Assembly: GCF_003386205.1 (NCBI RefSeq)
Contig: NZ_QRDY01000017.1
Location: 48,966-112,965, forward strand
From: Cohnella lupini
GTDB taxonomy: Bacteria > Bacillota > Bacilli > Paenibacillales > Paenibacillaceae
Reading direction: 5' to 3'
DNA: 64,000 nt
In this document: positions 1-8,249 of the stretch, one piece after another
Position numbering within the stretch: the stretch's first letter is position 1
How the letters are laid out: every line of letters begins with the position of its first letter
Program-made: the position numbers and the translations under genes
Notes under the pieces: generated by a model
What the model was told of the DNA's origin: nothing
Database searches by the model: none
What the model saw: the letters and a program-made list of their open reading frames with translations, nothing else

Positions 1-78
1 GTACATATTGAAGCTCAAAGATTTCGTTAAGTTGTTAAACCCGTGCAAGGTGACTCGTTGTTCCGGCGTTAGCTTCAT
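1..78 (-). CDS. speD: S-adenosylmethionine decarboxylase, E. coli-type, N-terminal fragment
   Basis: Only the first 26 codons lie in the window; the gene runs off the left edge. The ATG is at 78 and follows a run of six G on the coding strand. The peptide begins MKLTPEQRVTLHGFNN and continues LTKSLSFNMY. The stretch LHGFNNLTKSLSF is a close match to the start of E. coli-type proenzyme SpeD, which makes decarboxylated SAM for spermidine synthesis. B. subtilis SpeD has a different, shorter form and does not start this way. The identification rests on this short but distinctive N-terminus. The gene is divergent from the lipoprotein at 273. Confidence 0.75.
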   Translation of the reverse strand, partial: MKLTPEQRVTLHGFNNLTKSLSFNMY

Positions 79-233
79 GTTGTCCCCCCGTTCTTAACAC
101 ATATTACCCTTCTTTTCCTTTTCTGATTCCGTATGGCCGACTTCTAAGCAAATAGCCGCGCGAGGAACCAAACAGAATAAAACAAACACCTCAAACACGG
201 AAACAAATTCCAACAAATTTACACAAAAAACCT

Positions 234-239
234 TATAAT
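234..239 (+). promoter_or_regulatory. Candidate -10 box for the lipoprotein/kinase operon
   Basis: An exact TATAAT lies 34 bases before the start codon at 273. No convincing -35 box stands at the right distance; TTTACA at 218-223 is too close (10 bases). The start of transcription is therefore only a suggestion. Confidence 0.35.
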
Positions 240-272
240 AGAGTCGATAGAATATATAGACGGGGTGTATAT

Positions 273-650
273 ATGAGATTTCTCAGTGTTATGCTCGTTT
301 GTTGTCTGATCTTGGCGGGATGCGGCGATAGCTCCCCATCGAGCAACGCAAACGAACATGCCGGGCACAAGCCCACGATGGACGTTAAGCTCGATGTCGT
401 CGGCGATCAGGTTACGGTAACCGTGACTACCGACATGACGATATCCCCCGAGCATTACGGAATGGCGCGCAATGCCGGAGAAGGTCACATCCATATGTAT
501 TTGGACAACGATCCTAAGGTAGCCGTCAAGGAAGACCATATGGTCTTCAAGGATCTGCCGATAGGCAAACACACATTAAAGGTCTCGCTTCATAATAATG
601 ACCATACTCCATATGACGTCACGCAAACGTTTGATTTCGAGATTGTATAA
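273..650 (+). CDS. Small His-rich lipoprotein, likely metal-binding
   Basis: A 125-residue protein with a lipoprotein signal peptide: hydrophobic stretch at residues 5-15 and lipobox LAGC with the lipidated Cys at about 17. The mature part has about ten histidines, including EHAGH, GEGHIHMYLD and LHNNDHTPYD, and looks like a compact beta sandwich. Similar small secreted proteins carry a GHIH-type motif and may bind copper or another metal; this is inference. It ends 24 bases before the sensor kinase gene and probably shares its transcript, so it may be an accessory sensor or reporter of envelope state. RBS GGGGTG precedes the ATG. Confidence 0.7.
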   Translation: MRFLSVMLVCCLILAGCGDSSPSSNANEHAGHKPTMDVKLDVVGDQVTVTVTTDMTISPEHYGMARNAGEGHIHMYLDNDPKVAVKEDHMVFKDLPIGKHTLKVSLHNNDHTPYDVTQTFDFEIV

Positions 651-674
651 TCTTCTAATAACAGGAGAACTGCC

Positions 675-2177
675 GTGCCCAGAAAACTAAGTCTACAGAA
701 CCGAATATTGATACTCGTAACGACGGTAACGATTCTCTTGATGTCCGTCATCGTTTGGTTCGACTCGTACAGCCTGCAGAAGTCCGTCGAAGAAACCTAC
801 GTTAGCCAGTTGGACGGAATGACGATCGCGATTAACGGAAGATACGAAGAATCCCATTCCATGCAAGACGTTCAGCAAATCTTCGACTATATCCAGTATA
901 AGAACGCTAACGTCCTGAAGCTTACTTTATACGGGCAAGAAGAGATCTACGCTTCGACGGACAGAGAAATAGTCGGGCAGGCATCCCCGCCTGATTTGCT
1001 GACCCGGATACATAACGCGGATAACGAGACATTGATCTCCCATATTCGCAACGATGCCGACGGAATCCCCAAAGACCTGCTCACCGCGCCATTGAAGGAA
1101 GACGGTGTTACGATCGGCGCGATTGAACTGCTCGTGAACACTTCTGAGAGCGCGGATCTTATCCGCGACCGAGTTCGGTTCATCATCGGAGTAGGACTGG
1201 CGATTGCCGTGCTTCTCTTGATCACGCTGGCTTATATCATTCGCAGGCTGCTCATACGTCCGTTGCTGAAAATCCGCGAAGCTGCGATCACGGTAAAAAA
1301 AGGTTCTACTTATAAGGAAATCCCCCTCGATTCTAGCCATGAGATTAACGAAGTCGCATCGGCATTCAACGAAATGGTATACAACCTGGAAGGGCGTATC
1401 AAAGAACTGCAGCTTGCCCAGAAGCAACTGGTGGAATCGGAGAAAATGGTTGCACTGGGCAATCTCGTCGCAGGCGTTTCACACGAGATCAATACCCCGA
1501 TCGGAATTGGCGTAACCGCCGCTTCGTACATGGACGAGAAATCCCGGGCTTTCCAAACCTTGTTCCAGGATAGCAAGATGAAACGTACGGACTTGGAGGA
1601 TTATCTTCGCACCGTTCGCGAAACCACTGGAATGATTCAGACGAATCTTTTTCGAGCCTCGGAGCTCATTCGAAGCTTTAAGCAAGTCGCGGTAGACAGA
1701 TCCATCGAGACGAAGAGAAGCTTCGGGATCAAGGAATACATCCAGGAAGTCCTAATCAGCTTAAAGCCGAACTTGAAGAAAACGAAGCATGAAGTAACCG
1801 TTAGCGGCGATGACGGGATTATTTTATTCAGCGATCCGGGTGCCATCTCGCAGATTATTACCAATCTAATCATGAATTCCATCATCCATGCTTTCGGACC
1901 TGAAGAGGAAGGCCGGATTTCCATCCATATTTTCGCCCAATATACCGACCTCGTCCTGCATTATTCCGATAACGGCAAAGGCATGTCCGAATCCGTAGTC
2001 GAGCAAATCTTCAATCCTTTCTTCACCACCAATCGCGGCGGAGGCGGAACCGGACTCGGTATGCATATCGTCTATAACTTGGCAACGCAATCGCTGAACG
2101 GAACGATCAGATGCGAGAGTACATTAGGTTCGGGAACCCACTTCATAATTCAATTTCCAATGATGAGCGAGGGATGA
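675..2177 (+). CDS. Membrane sensor histidine kinase
   Basis: A 500-residue kinase with a GTG start 7 bases after AGGAG. Order of parts: membrane helix about 10-28, extracytoplasmic sensor about 30-165, second helix about 168-190, HAMP linker to about 245, dimerisation domain with the phosphorylated His at about 270 (motif VSHEINTPIG), then an ATPase domain with N box (NLIMNSI), DNGKGM and GGGTGLGMHIV near the end. All kinase boxes look intact. The stop codon is 4 bases before the response regulator start at 2182, so the two are a cognate pair. The signal sensed is unknown; the His-rich lipoprotein upstream is a candidate partner. Confidence 0.92.
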   Translation: MPRKLSLQNRILILVTTVTILLMSVIVWFDSYSLQKSVEETYVSQLDGMTIAINGRYEESHSMQDVQQIFDYIQYKNANVLKLTLYGQEEIYASTDREIVGQASPPDLLTRIHNADNETLISHIRNDADGIPKDLLTAPLKEDGVTIGAIELLVNTSESADLIRDRVRFIIGVGLAIAVLLLITLAYIIRRLLIRPLLKIREAAITVKKGSTYKEIPLDSSHEINEVASAFNEMVYNLEGRIKELQLAQKQLVESEKMVALGNLVAGVSHEINTPIGIGVTAASYMDEKSRAFQTLFQDSKMKRTDLEDYLRTVRETTGMIQTNLFRASELIRSFKQVAVDRSIETKRSFGIKEYIQEVLISLKPNLKKTKHEVTVSGDDGIILFSDPGAISQIITNLIMNSIIHAFGPEEEGRISIHIFAQYTDLVLHYSDNGKGMSESVVEQIFNPFFTTNRGGGGTGLGMHIVYNLATQSLNGTIRCESTLGSGTHFIIQFPMMSEG

Positions 2178-2181
2178 CGCA

Positions 2182-3756
2182 ATGGAACGCGAAAGCGAAC
2201 AACAAGAGGACTATCTAATCTTCGCGGATGACGATCAAACACCAATTCCCGAGCCGGAATCCTCCAAGGAAAAATGGAAGGTCATCGTCGTCGACGATGA
2301 AATCGAAATTCATAACGTTACCCGGATGGTGCTGAGCGATTTCGAATTCGACGGCAAACGACTTGAGCTGATTAGCGCCCATACCGAGAAGGAAGCCCTT
2401 CAGGTCATTCTGGATCACCCGGACGCCGCGATCATTCTGCTGGACGTCGTAATGGACCAGGACGACTCCGGGCTGAAAATCGTCAAATACATACGCGAGC
2501 AGTTGAAACGGCAGTCGGTTCGGATCATCCTGCGCACGGGTCAGCCCGGACAAGCGCCCGAGAAGATCGTGATCACGAACTACGACATCAACGACTACAA
2601 GGAAAAAACCGAACTGACTTCCCAAAAGCTTTTTACGACCGTGATGTCGGCGCTGCGCTCCTATCGGGATATTATGGTGATCGAGAATAATAAAATCGGA
2701 TTAGAGAAAATCATTAATTCATCGGCGGATTTGTTCGAGCTGAAGTCTATGAGGAAATTCGCTTCCGGCGTTCTGACACAGCTCACCTCCATCATGAATC
2801 TGAATAAGAACGCTCTCCATTGCAACAGCTACGCCGTATCGAAAGGGCAGGAAACGATCTACATTCTAGCGGCATCCGGCGATTATTCCCCGAACGAGAA
2901 CGAGAAGATCGAAGACGTCGTCCCCTCTCATGTTCTTAGGAGCATCGAGAATACGTTCCGGAATCAGAAGGGAGATTTCTTCGACGACCACTTCACTTGT
3001 TATTTCCAGAGCAAGACGGGAAGCGAGAACGTCATCTACTTCGAAGGCTCCACCAAGCTGAACGAATGGAATCGGTACCTTATCGAAATATACAGCTCCA
3101 ACGTATCCGTCGCCTTCGAGAACATTTACTTGAACGAGGAAGTCGAGAATACGCAAAAGGAAATTATTTTCACGTTGGGCGAGATCGCGGAAACCCGTTC
3201 CAAGGAAACCGGCAATCACGTCAAACGGGTTGCGGAATATTCCAAGCTCTTGGCCCTTAAGTACGGCATACCCGAAGACGAGGCCGAGATCGTCAGGCTG
3301 GCATCATCGATGCACGATGTAGGCAAGGTCGCCGTTCCGGACGCGATATTGAACAAGCCGGGCAAGCTTACACCGGAGGAGTTCGACACGATCAAGAATC
3401 ACACTAACCACGGTTACGCTATGTTGAACCACTCGAACAGGGATATCATCAAGACTGCCGCCATTATCGCATATCAGCATCACGAGAAGTATAACGGACA
3501 AGGGTATCCGAACGGTCTTGCCGGCGAAGAGATCCATATCTATGGCAGGATTGCGGCGATTGCCGACGTATTCGACGCTCTCGGAAGCGAAAGAGTGTAC
3601 AAAAGGGCTTGGCCCCTCGAGGACATTCTGGACTATTTCCGCAAGGAAAGCGGACAGCATTTCGACCCCTCGCTCGTGACTCTTTTCTTCGATAATCTAG
3701 AGGGAATATTGAAGATACGGGATCAATACGCGGATTCTATGAATAGCTCGTTATAG
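2182..3756 (+). CDS. Response regulator with REC, DUF3369 and HD-GYP phosphodiesterase domains
   Basis: A 524-residue protein. Residues about 35-155 form a receiver domain with the phospho-acceptor Asp at about 88 (IILLDVVMD). Residues about 165-310 match the DUF3369 type of middle domain (ENNKIGLEKIINSSADLF). Residues about 325-510 are HD-GYP: metal-binding HD at about 378-379 (MHDVGK), YQHHEKYNGQGYP with GYP at about 441, and IADVFDAL. HD-GYP proteins with these residues hydrolyse cyclic-di-GMP, so the system probably lowers cyclic-di-GMP when phosphorylated. It follows its kinase by 4 bases. A 12-bp hairpin lies just after the stop. Confidence 0.9.
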   Translation: MERESEQQEDYLIFADDDQTPIPEPESSKEKWKVIVVDDEIEIHNVTRMVLSDFEFDGKRLELISAHTEKEALQVILDHPDAAIILLDVVMDQDDSGLKIVKYIREQLKRQSVRIILRTGQPGQAPEKIVITNYDINDYKEKTELTSQKLFTTVMSALRSYRDIMVIENNKIGLEKIINSSADLFELKSMRKFASGVLTQLTSIMNLNKNALHCNSYAVSKGQETIYILAASGDYSPNENEKIEDVVPSHVLRSIENTFRNQKGDFFDDHFTCYFQSKTGSENVIYFEGSTKLNEWNRYLIEIYSSNVSVAFENIYLNEEVENTQKEIIFTLGEIAETRSKETGNHVKRVAEYSKLLALKYGIPEDEAEIVRLASSMHDVGKVAVPDAILNKPGKLTPEEFDTIKNHTNHGYAMLNHSNRDIIKTAAIIAYQHHEKYNGQGYPNGLAGEEIHIYGRIAAIADVFDALGSERVYKRAWPLEDILDYFRKESGQHFDPSLVTLFFDNLEGILKIRDQYADSMNSSL

Positions 3757-3769
3757 CGGAGAAATAAGG

Positions 3770-3797
3770 ATGGGCTGCGGTGGATACCGCAGCCCAT
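3770..3797 (+). terminator. Hairpin after the HD-GYP gene
   Basis: A perfect 12-bp inverted repeat (ATGGGCTGCGGT, loop GGAT, then its complement) starts 14 bases after the stop codon. There is no clear T run after it, so it may be a weak terminator or an mRNA 3' end stabiliser. Confidence 0.55.
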
Positions 3798-3832
3798 TCG
3801 AGTTGTATGGAGGAGCATCGAATGGAAGAACT

Positions 3833-3913
3833 CTCCGTGCTGTAGCCATACTTTCTATGCTTGGAGCTTCGGAAGAACGACCACTCCGTGCTGTAGCCAT
3901 ACTTTCTATGCTT
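3833..3913. repeat. Two-copy direct repeat with 51-bp spacing
   Basis: The 30-base segment beginning CTCCGTGCTGTAGCC occurs at 3833-3862 and again at 3884-3913, a 51-base offset, with further partial similarity (GGAGCxTCG...GAAGAAC) before each copy. This is the smallest member of the set of 51-bp-period intergenic repeats in the window. It lies between the HD-GYP gene and catalase and I see no reason to call it coding. Confidence 0.8.
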
Positions 3914-4036
3914 AATATTCGTGCGTGCGCCTCCATCTCTTCTCCTTTTCCTCCCCGAAAAATTTTTCTGATCCTAACCGGATTTTCCGCCGTTCTCTCA
4001 TCATCATCAATAATCGCTAGCATAAATTCAATCAAT

Positions 4037-4051
4037 TTAGAATAATTCTAA
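4037..4051 (+). promoter_or_regulatory. PerR-like box upstream of catalase
   Basis: TTAGAATAATTCTAA is a perfect 7-1-7 palindrome. It matches the Bacillus Per box TTATAATNATTATAA at all but one symmetric base pair. It ends 7 bases before a plausible -35 box and about 75 bases before katA. PerR is the peroxide-sensing Fur-family repressor that controls katA in B. subtilis, so peroxide induction is the expected regulation. Confidence 0.75.
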
Positions 4052-4058
4052 TTTAGCG

Positions 4059-4086
4059 TTGAAAAATCATTGATAGAGAGTATCAT
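4059..4086 (+). promoter_or_regulatory. Candidate katA promoter
   Basis: TTGAAA (4059-4064), a 16-base spacer and TATCAT (4081-4086) give a reasonable SigA-type promoter between the PerR-like box and the gene. Confidence 0.6.
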
Positions 4087-4125
4087 TAGATTCGTGGTTC
4101 AAATCATTTAAGGAGTGATTCTGTC

Positions 4126-5583
4126 ATGACTACCGATCGCAACCATTTGACGACCAGCTGGGGGGCTCCCGTGGGAGACAACCAAAACTCGATGACGGCA
4201 GGTTCTCGAGGTCCGACCTTGATTCAAGATGTCCATCTTCTAGAGAAACTAGCTCATTTTAATAGAGAACGCGTTCCCGAACGGGTCGTTCATGCCAAAG
4301 GTGCCGGAGCGCATGGGTACTTCGAGGTGACGAACGATCTATCGGAATACACGAAAGCTAGCTTTCTATCCGAGATTGGCAAGAAAACACCTATGTTCAT
4401 CCGTTTCTCCACGGTTGCGGGAGAGTTGGGCTCGGCGGATACGGTCCGCGACCCGCGCGGCTTCGCCGTAAAGTTCTACACGGACGAAGGAAACTACGAT
4501 CTGGTAGGCAATAATACTCCCGTCTTCTTCATTCGCGATGCGATCAAATTTCCCGACTTCATCCATACGCAGAAACGCCATCCGCAGACCCATCTGAAAA
4601 ACCCGAATGCGGTATGGGATTTTTGGTCCCTCTCCCCCGAATCGCTGCATCAAGTCACGATTCTTATGTCCGACCGCGGTATTCCGGCGACTCTCAGGCA
4701 CATGCACGGCTTCGGCAGCCATACCTTTAAGTGGGTCAACGCCCAAGGCGAAGCCGTGTGGGTCAAATATCATTTCAAGACGGAACAAGGCGTCAAAAAC
4801 CTGGACGTGAACCTAGCCGCCAAGCTGGCCGGCGAGAATCCCGATTACCATACGGAGGATCTGTTCAACGCGATTGCGAACGGGGACTTCCCGGCATGGA
4901 AGCTGCATGTGCAAATCATGCCGATCGAGGACGCGAATACTTACCGGTTCGATCCGTTCGACGTCACGAAAGTATGGTCGCAGAAGGATTACCCGCTGAT
5001 CGAAGTCGGTCGCATGGTGCTCGACAGAAACCCCGAGAACTATTTCGCCGAAGTCGAACAGGCGACCTTCTCTCCGGGCTCCTTCGTTCCGGGCATCGAG
5101 GCATCTCCCGATAAAATGCTGCAAGGACGACTCTTCGCCTATTCCGACGCGCATCGTTACCGGGTCGGCGCGAACCATAACGCGTTACCGATCAACCGTC
5201 CGCAGACCGAAGTGAACACGTATCAACGTGACGGCCAAATGCGTTCCGACGGCAACGGCGGAAGCTCCGTCTATTACGAGCCCAACAGCTATGGCGGGCC
5301 GAAAGAAACGCCGCAAAACAAGCCGGCTGCTTACGAGGTGACGGGCGAAGCCGACAGCGTCGGTTACGATCATCACGACCATTACACGCAGCCCGGTGAC
5401 CTCTACAGGTTGCTCAGTACGGAAGAACGCGCCCGTCTCGTCCAGAATATCGTCGGCGCCATGCTTCCGGTCGAGAAGGACGAGATCAAGCTTCGCCAGA
5501 TCGGGCACTTCTACAAAGCCGACCCCGAGTTCGGCCAAGGAATCGCCGACGGTCTCGGGTTATCGGTTACCCGCGAAGCTTAA
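4126..5583 (+). CDS. katA: Monofunctional heme catalase
   Basis: A 485-residue clade 3 catalase that breaks hydrogen peroxide into water and oxygen in the cytoplasm. The distal His is at about 56 ([12 protein letters not shown]), the Asn side of the heme pocket is in [13 protein letters not shown], and the proximal heme-ligand Tyr is at about 339 ([12 protein letters not shown]). The length is the usual one for small-subunit catalases. The ATG at 4126 follows AAGGAG by a normal distance. A PerR-like operator upstream points to peroxide control, and a strong hairpin follows. The gene stands alone. Confidence 0.97.
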   Translation: MTTDRNHLTTSWGAPVGDNQNSMTAGSRGPTLIQDVHLLEKLAHFNRERVPERVVHAKGAGAHGYFEVTNDLSEYTKASFLSEIGKKTPMFIRFSTVAGELGSADTVRDPRGFAVKFYTDEGNYDLVGNNTPVFFIRDAIKFPDFIHTQKRHPQTHLKNPNAVWDFWSLSPESLHQVTILMSDRGIPATLRHMHGFGSHTFKWVNAQGEAVWVKYHFKTEQGVKNLDVNLAAKLAGENPDYHTEDLFNAIANGDFPAWKLHVQIMPIEDANTYRFDPFDVTKVWSQKDYPLIEVGRMVLDRNPENYFAEVEQATFSPGSFVPGIEASPDKMLQGRLFAYSDAHRYRVGANHNALPINRPQTEVNTYQRDGQMRSDGNGGSSVYYEPNSYGGPKETPQNKPAAYEVTGEADSVGYDHHDHYTQPGDLYRLLSTEERARLVQNIVGAMLPVEKDEIKLRQIGHFYKADPEFGQGIADGLGLSVTREA

Positions 5584-5602
5584 GAACGATAGTTAACGAC
5601 AA

Positions 5603-5645
5603 TCAGCCAGCCCCTCCTGCAAATAGGAGGGGCTGGCTGATTTCG
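5603..5645 (+). terminator. katA terminator
   Basis: A perfect 16-bp stem (TCAGCCAGCCCCTCCT paired with its complement ending 5640) with a 6-base loop is followed by TTTCGTTT, typical of an intrinsic terminator. Confidence 0.9.
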
Positions 5646-5730
5646 TTTATTGCTCTTCGCGGAACGATTGCTCGCAGTTAACCGTCTAGTGGTTACTATT
5701 GAAGTGAGAGGTATTTTCGGCGGGTTTAGA

Positions 5731-5918
5731 GCGGCTACACCGCTTTAAATCGACAGCTGAGGCTCTTCGGCGGAATTAGTGCGGCTACGCCGCTTTAAAT
5801 CGACAGTTGAGGCACTTTCGATGGAATTAGAGTGGCTACACCGCATTAAATTGACAGCCGAGGCACTCTCGATCGAATTAGAGCGGCTACACCGCTTTAA
5901 ATCGACAGCCGAGGGCAC
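5731..5918. repeat. Tandem repeat, about 51-bp unit, four copies
   Basis: The core GCGGCTACACCGC, itself a small dyad (GCGG/CCGC), followed by TTTAAATCGACAG recurs at 5731, 5781, 5832 and 5883, at offsets of 50, 51 and 51 bases. Copies differ at several positions each. The block is intergenic between catalase and the sugar importer and adjoins a second array of different sequence but equal period. Confidence 0.9.
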
Positions 5919-5981
5919 TTTCAGCTAGTCGCTCTAACTCCTTAGATCTCCTTAACCTAAGGATACCTATTTTCACCAAGC

Positions 5982-6381
5982 GACTTCGGTTCCCCAACGG
6001 CTGCAAGGGTGGAGTTAGCTCGATTTCGTTACTAATTCGGTTCCCCAACGGCTGCGAGGGTAGAGTTAGCTCGATTTCGTTACTAATTCGGTTCCCCAAC
6101 GGCTGCGAGGGCGGAGTTAGCTCGATTTCGTTACTATTTCGGTTCCCCAACGGCTGCGAGGGCAGAGTTAGCTCGATTTCGTTACTAATTCGGTTCCCAA
6201 ACTGCTGCGAGGGCGGAGTTAGCTCGATTTCGTTACTATTTCGGTTCCCCAACGGCTGCGAGGGCAGAGTTAGCTCGATTTCGTTACTAATTCGGTTCCC
6301 AAACGGCTGCGAGGGCGGAGTTAGCTCGATTTCGTTACTAATTCGGTTCCCCAATGGCTGAGAGGGCGGAGTTAGGTCCAT
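5982..6381. repeat. Tandem repeat, exact 51-bp period, eight copies
   Basis: GGTTCCCCAACGGCTGC starts at 5988 and recurs at 6039, 6090, 6141, 6192, 6243, 6294 and 6345, every step being exactly 51 bases. Each unit also carries GAGTTAGCTCG and ATTTCGTTACTA. The copies are nearly identical, so the array is young or homogenised. Because 51 is a multiple of three, a 167-codon minus-strand frame (6390-5887) stays open through it and reads as 17-residue repeats. That openness follows from the period and is not evidence of translation. The array abuts the 3' end of the permease gene. Confidence 0.95.
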
Positions 6382-6390
6382 GACAGGCAC

Positions 6391-7266
6391 CTACCCTTTA
6401 ACCGCGCCAACGCTCAATCCGCCGATTATAAACCGCTGGAAAAATAAAAAGAGGACGACAGGCGGAATCAGAGTCATGGTCAGAATAGCAAAACGTATGT
6501 TCCAATTAATCGTCGAACCCGGATAGATGATCTTAGAATATATCGCGGCGGCCAGAGGCAACTTATCTTCCTTCATAACCAAGTAAGACCAGTAGAAATC
6601 GTTCCATGTTGTCGAGAATCCCAGCAACACGAGGGTAACTAGTATAGGCGCGGATAAAGGAATAGCTATGCCCAAGAAGCACCTTAGCTCCGAAGCGCCA
6701 TCGATTCTGGCCGATTCGAACAGCTCCTTATGGATGCCGTCGAAGAAGTTCTTCAAAAGCAACAAGAAAAACGCGTTAGCGCCGGCGGGCAGCCAAAAAG
6801 CCCAATAAGTATTCAACAAGCCGAAGCCCTTCAGGTTAAGGTAGTTCGGAATCAAGTAGGATGCGGCCGGAATCAATAGGGTTGAGAGGAAATACAAGGT
6901 GATCCACTTCTTCATGGGCACTCTCAAGTGAGACAAGCTGTAAGCCGCTAATCCTATGAAAGTCAGAGAGAACACCGTGTTTCCGAAAAATATAAAAAGA
7001 GTGTTCTTAAAATACTTGGTTATGTTGAACAAGGTTAACGATTCTTTATAATTCTCCCATAACCAGTTACTCGGAAAAAATGGCGTAGGAAACGTGAAAA
7101 ATTCCTTCGTCGTTTTAAGGGAACCCAAAAAGGTGTTCACGAACGGATATAACATCGATAGAGAGATAAGCGCAATGCATATAACCATCAAGCCATATAC
7201 AAGTTTCACGCTGGTTTTTCTGAAGTCGTATCGGGACATGATCGCGCGTTCCCGCGTGTTCTTCAT
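6391..7266 (-). CDS. Sugar ABC importer permease, MalG type
   Basis: A 291-residue inner-membrane permease with six predicted helices. The conserved EAA loop reads ELFESARIDGASELRCFLGIAIPLSAP at about 185-210, the contact point for the ATPase. The C-terminus ends in GAVKG, typical of the MalG/CUT1 family. The ATG at 7266 overlaps the TGA of the other permease (ATGA), though an internal ATG at 7239 is possible. It forms the membrane channel with the permease at 7263-8168 and takes sugar from the binding protein at 8250. No ATPase gene is nearby, so a shared MsmX-type ATPase is expected. Confidence 0.92.
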   Translation of the reverse strand: MKNTRERAIMSRYDFRKTSVKLVYGLMVICIALISLSMLYPFVNTFLGSLKTTKEFFTFPTPFFPSNWLWENYKESLTLFNITKYFKNTLFIFFGNTVFSLTFIGLAAYSLSHLRVPMKKWITLYFLSTLLIPAASYLIPNYLNLKGFGLLNTYWAFWLPAGANAFFLLLLKNFFDGIHKELFESARIDGASELRCFLGIAIPLSAPILVTLVLLGFSTTWNDFYWSYLVMKEDKLPLAAAIYSKIIYPGSTINWNIRFAILTMTLIPPVVLFLFFQRFIIGGLSVGAVKG

Positions 7267-8168
7267 CCTCCATCGCCTCCGCGTCTCAGCTTAATCGTAA
7301 CCACGGAGCAGACGACCAAAACTACGAACATGATGCTTCCCATGGCGCTTGCATTCCCGAAGTTAAAGTTGTTGAACGCTTCTCTTGTCGTCAACAGGAG
7401 GTAAGTCAGCGTCGCATTGTCGGGTCCGCCGTTAGTCATCGTCAATTGGGATTGGAAGGACTGCGATGTGGCGATCAACTGTAGCCCGAGGAGTACCAGA
7501 ATCAAGCCTTTAATGCTTGGAAGCGTAATGTAACGGATACGTGCCCATACGCCCGCGCCGTCCAATTCCGACGCCTCGTATAAATCCTTGGGAACAGCGG
7601 TTAAAGCGGCAATATAGATCAAGGTAGCGCTTCCGAAGTTTTGCCAAGTTTCCAGAATAATTAAAGACAATACGGCATGCTCTCTGCTATAGAAATCAAA
7701 GCTCGGCAAACCCAAGAAATTCAAGAACGAGTTGATCGGACCTATCGGGTCATAGAACCACTTCCACATCGCGTACAGCACGATCGCCGGAATGATACTC
7801 GGCAAGTAGCCGATGACTCGGGCGGATCCCTGAAACCACTTCAATTCCGACACCGCTATCGCCATCGCGATCGGCATCCAAAATCCGATCAACACGGCCA
7901 GTCCCATGTATACTAACGTGTTTTTTACTGCCGTGTAATAATCAGGATTGCTCAGAACGTCCGCGAAATTTTTCCAGCCGACAAACACGTTGCCGCTGAC
8001 GAAATCCACGCTATAGAAGCTATAAACAATCCCTTTGAATATCGGAACCCATAAAAACAGAAAAAAGATGAGGATTTCCGGAATTAAAAAAAGCAGCCCC
8101 CAAAAATACCACCGTGTCTTCCTGCGTAATCCCGGCTTCGCGATCGGAGTTCCCAGTTGCAGTTCCAT
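7263..8168 (-). CDS. Sugar ABC importer permease, MalF type
   Basis: A 301-residue permease with six membrane helices and an EAA loop (DLYEASELDGAGVWARIRYITLP). I start it at the ATG at 8168 because GGAG lies 8 bases before it; an in-frame TTG at 8183 is less likely. It translates directly into the second permease through a 4-base overlap. Between it and the binding protein upstream lies a hairpin with a T run on the coding strand, which should lower permease expression relative to the binding protein. Confidence 0.92.
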   Translation of the reverse strand: MELQLGTPIAKPGLRRKTRWYFWGLLFLIPEILIFFLFLWVPIFKGIVYSFYSVDFVSGNVFVGWKNFADVLSNPDYYTAVKNTLVYMGLAVLIGFWMPIAMAIAVSELKWFQGSARVIGYLPSIIPAIVLYAMWKWFYDPIGPINSFLNFLGLPSFDFYSREHAVLSLIILETWQNFGSATLIYIAALTAVPKDLYEASELDGAGVWARIRYITLPSIKGLILVLLGLQLIATSQSFQSQLTMTNGGPDNATLTYLLLTTREAFNNFNFGNASAMGSIMFVVLVVCSVVTIKLRRGGDGG

Positions 8169-8193
8169 CTCTTTCACTCCCAATTTGGTTGTA

Positions 8194-8232
8194 AAAAAGA
8201 GGTCTAGTACTGTATCAGCCTAGACCCCTCTC
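8194..8232 (-). terminator. Terminator-like attenuator between binding protein and permease
   Basis: On the minus strand AGAGGGGTCTAG and CTAGACCTCT form a stem with a loop of about a dozen bases, followed by a T run (TTTTTT). It sits inside the operon, between the binding protein stop and the permease start, so it is most likely a partial terminator. Confidence 0.7.
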
Positions 8233-8249
8233 CTGGATTAAGACACGGA

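Noticed and set aside
3770..4045. 91-codon plus-strand frame between the HD-GYP gene and katA
   Set aside because: It begins inside the hairpin, runs through the direct repeat and stops in the PerR-like box, and its translation is not protein-like.
5731..6381. CRISPR array
   Set aside because: There are no unique spacers between conserved repeats; the whole 51-bp unit repeats, and no cas genes are present.
5887..6390. 167-codon minus-strand frame of 17-residue repeats as a protein gene
   Set aside because: It is open only because the 51-bp unit is a multiple of three and one unit has no stop in that frame. It runs into a different array at its end and I see no ribosome site.
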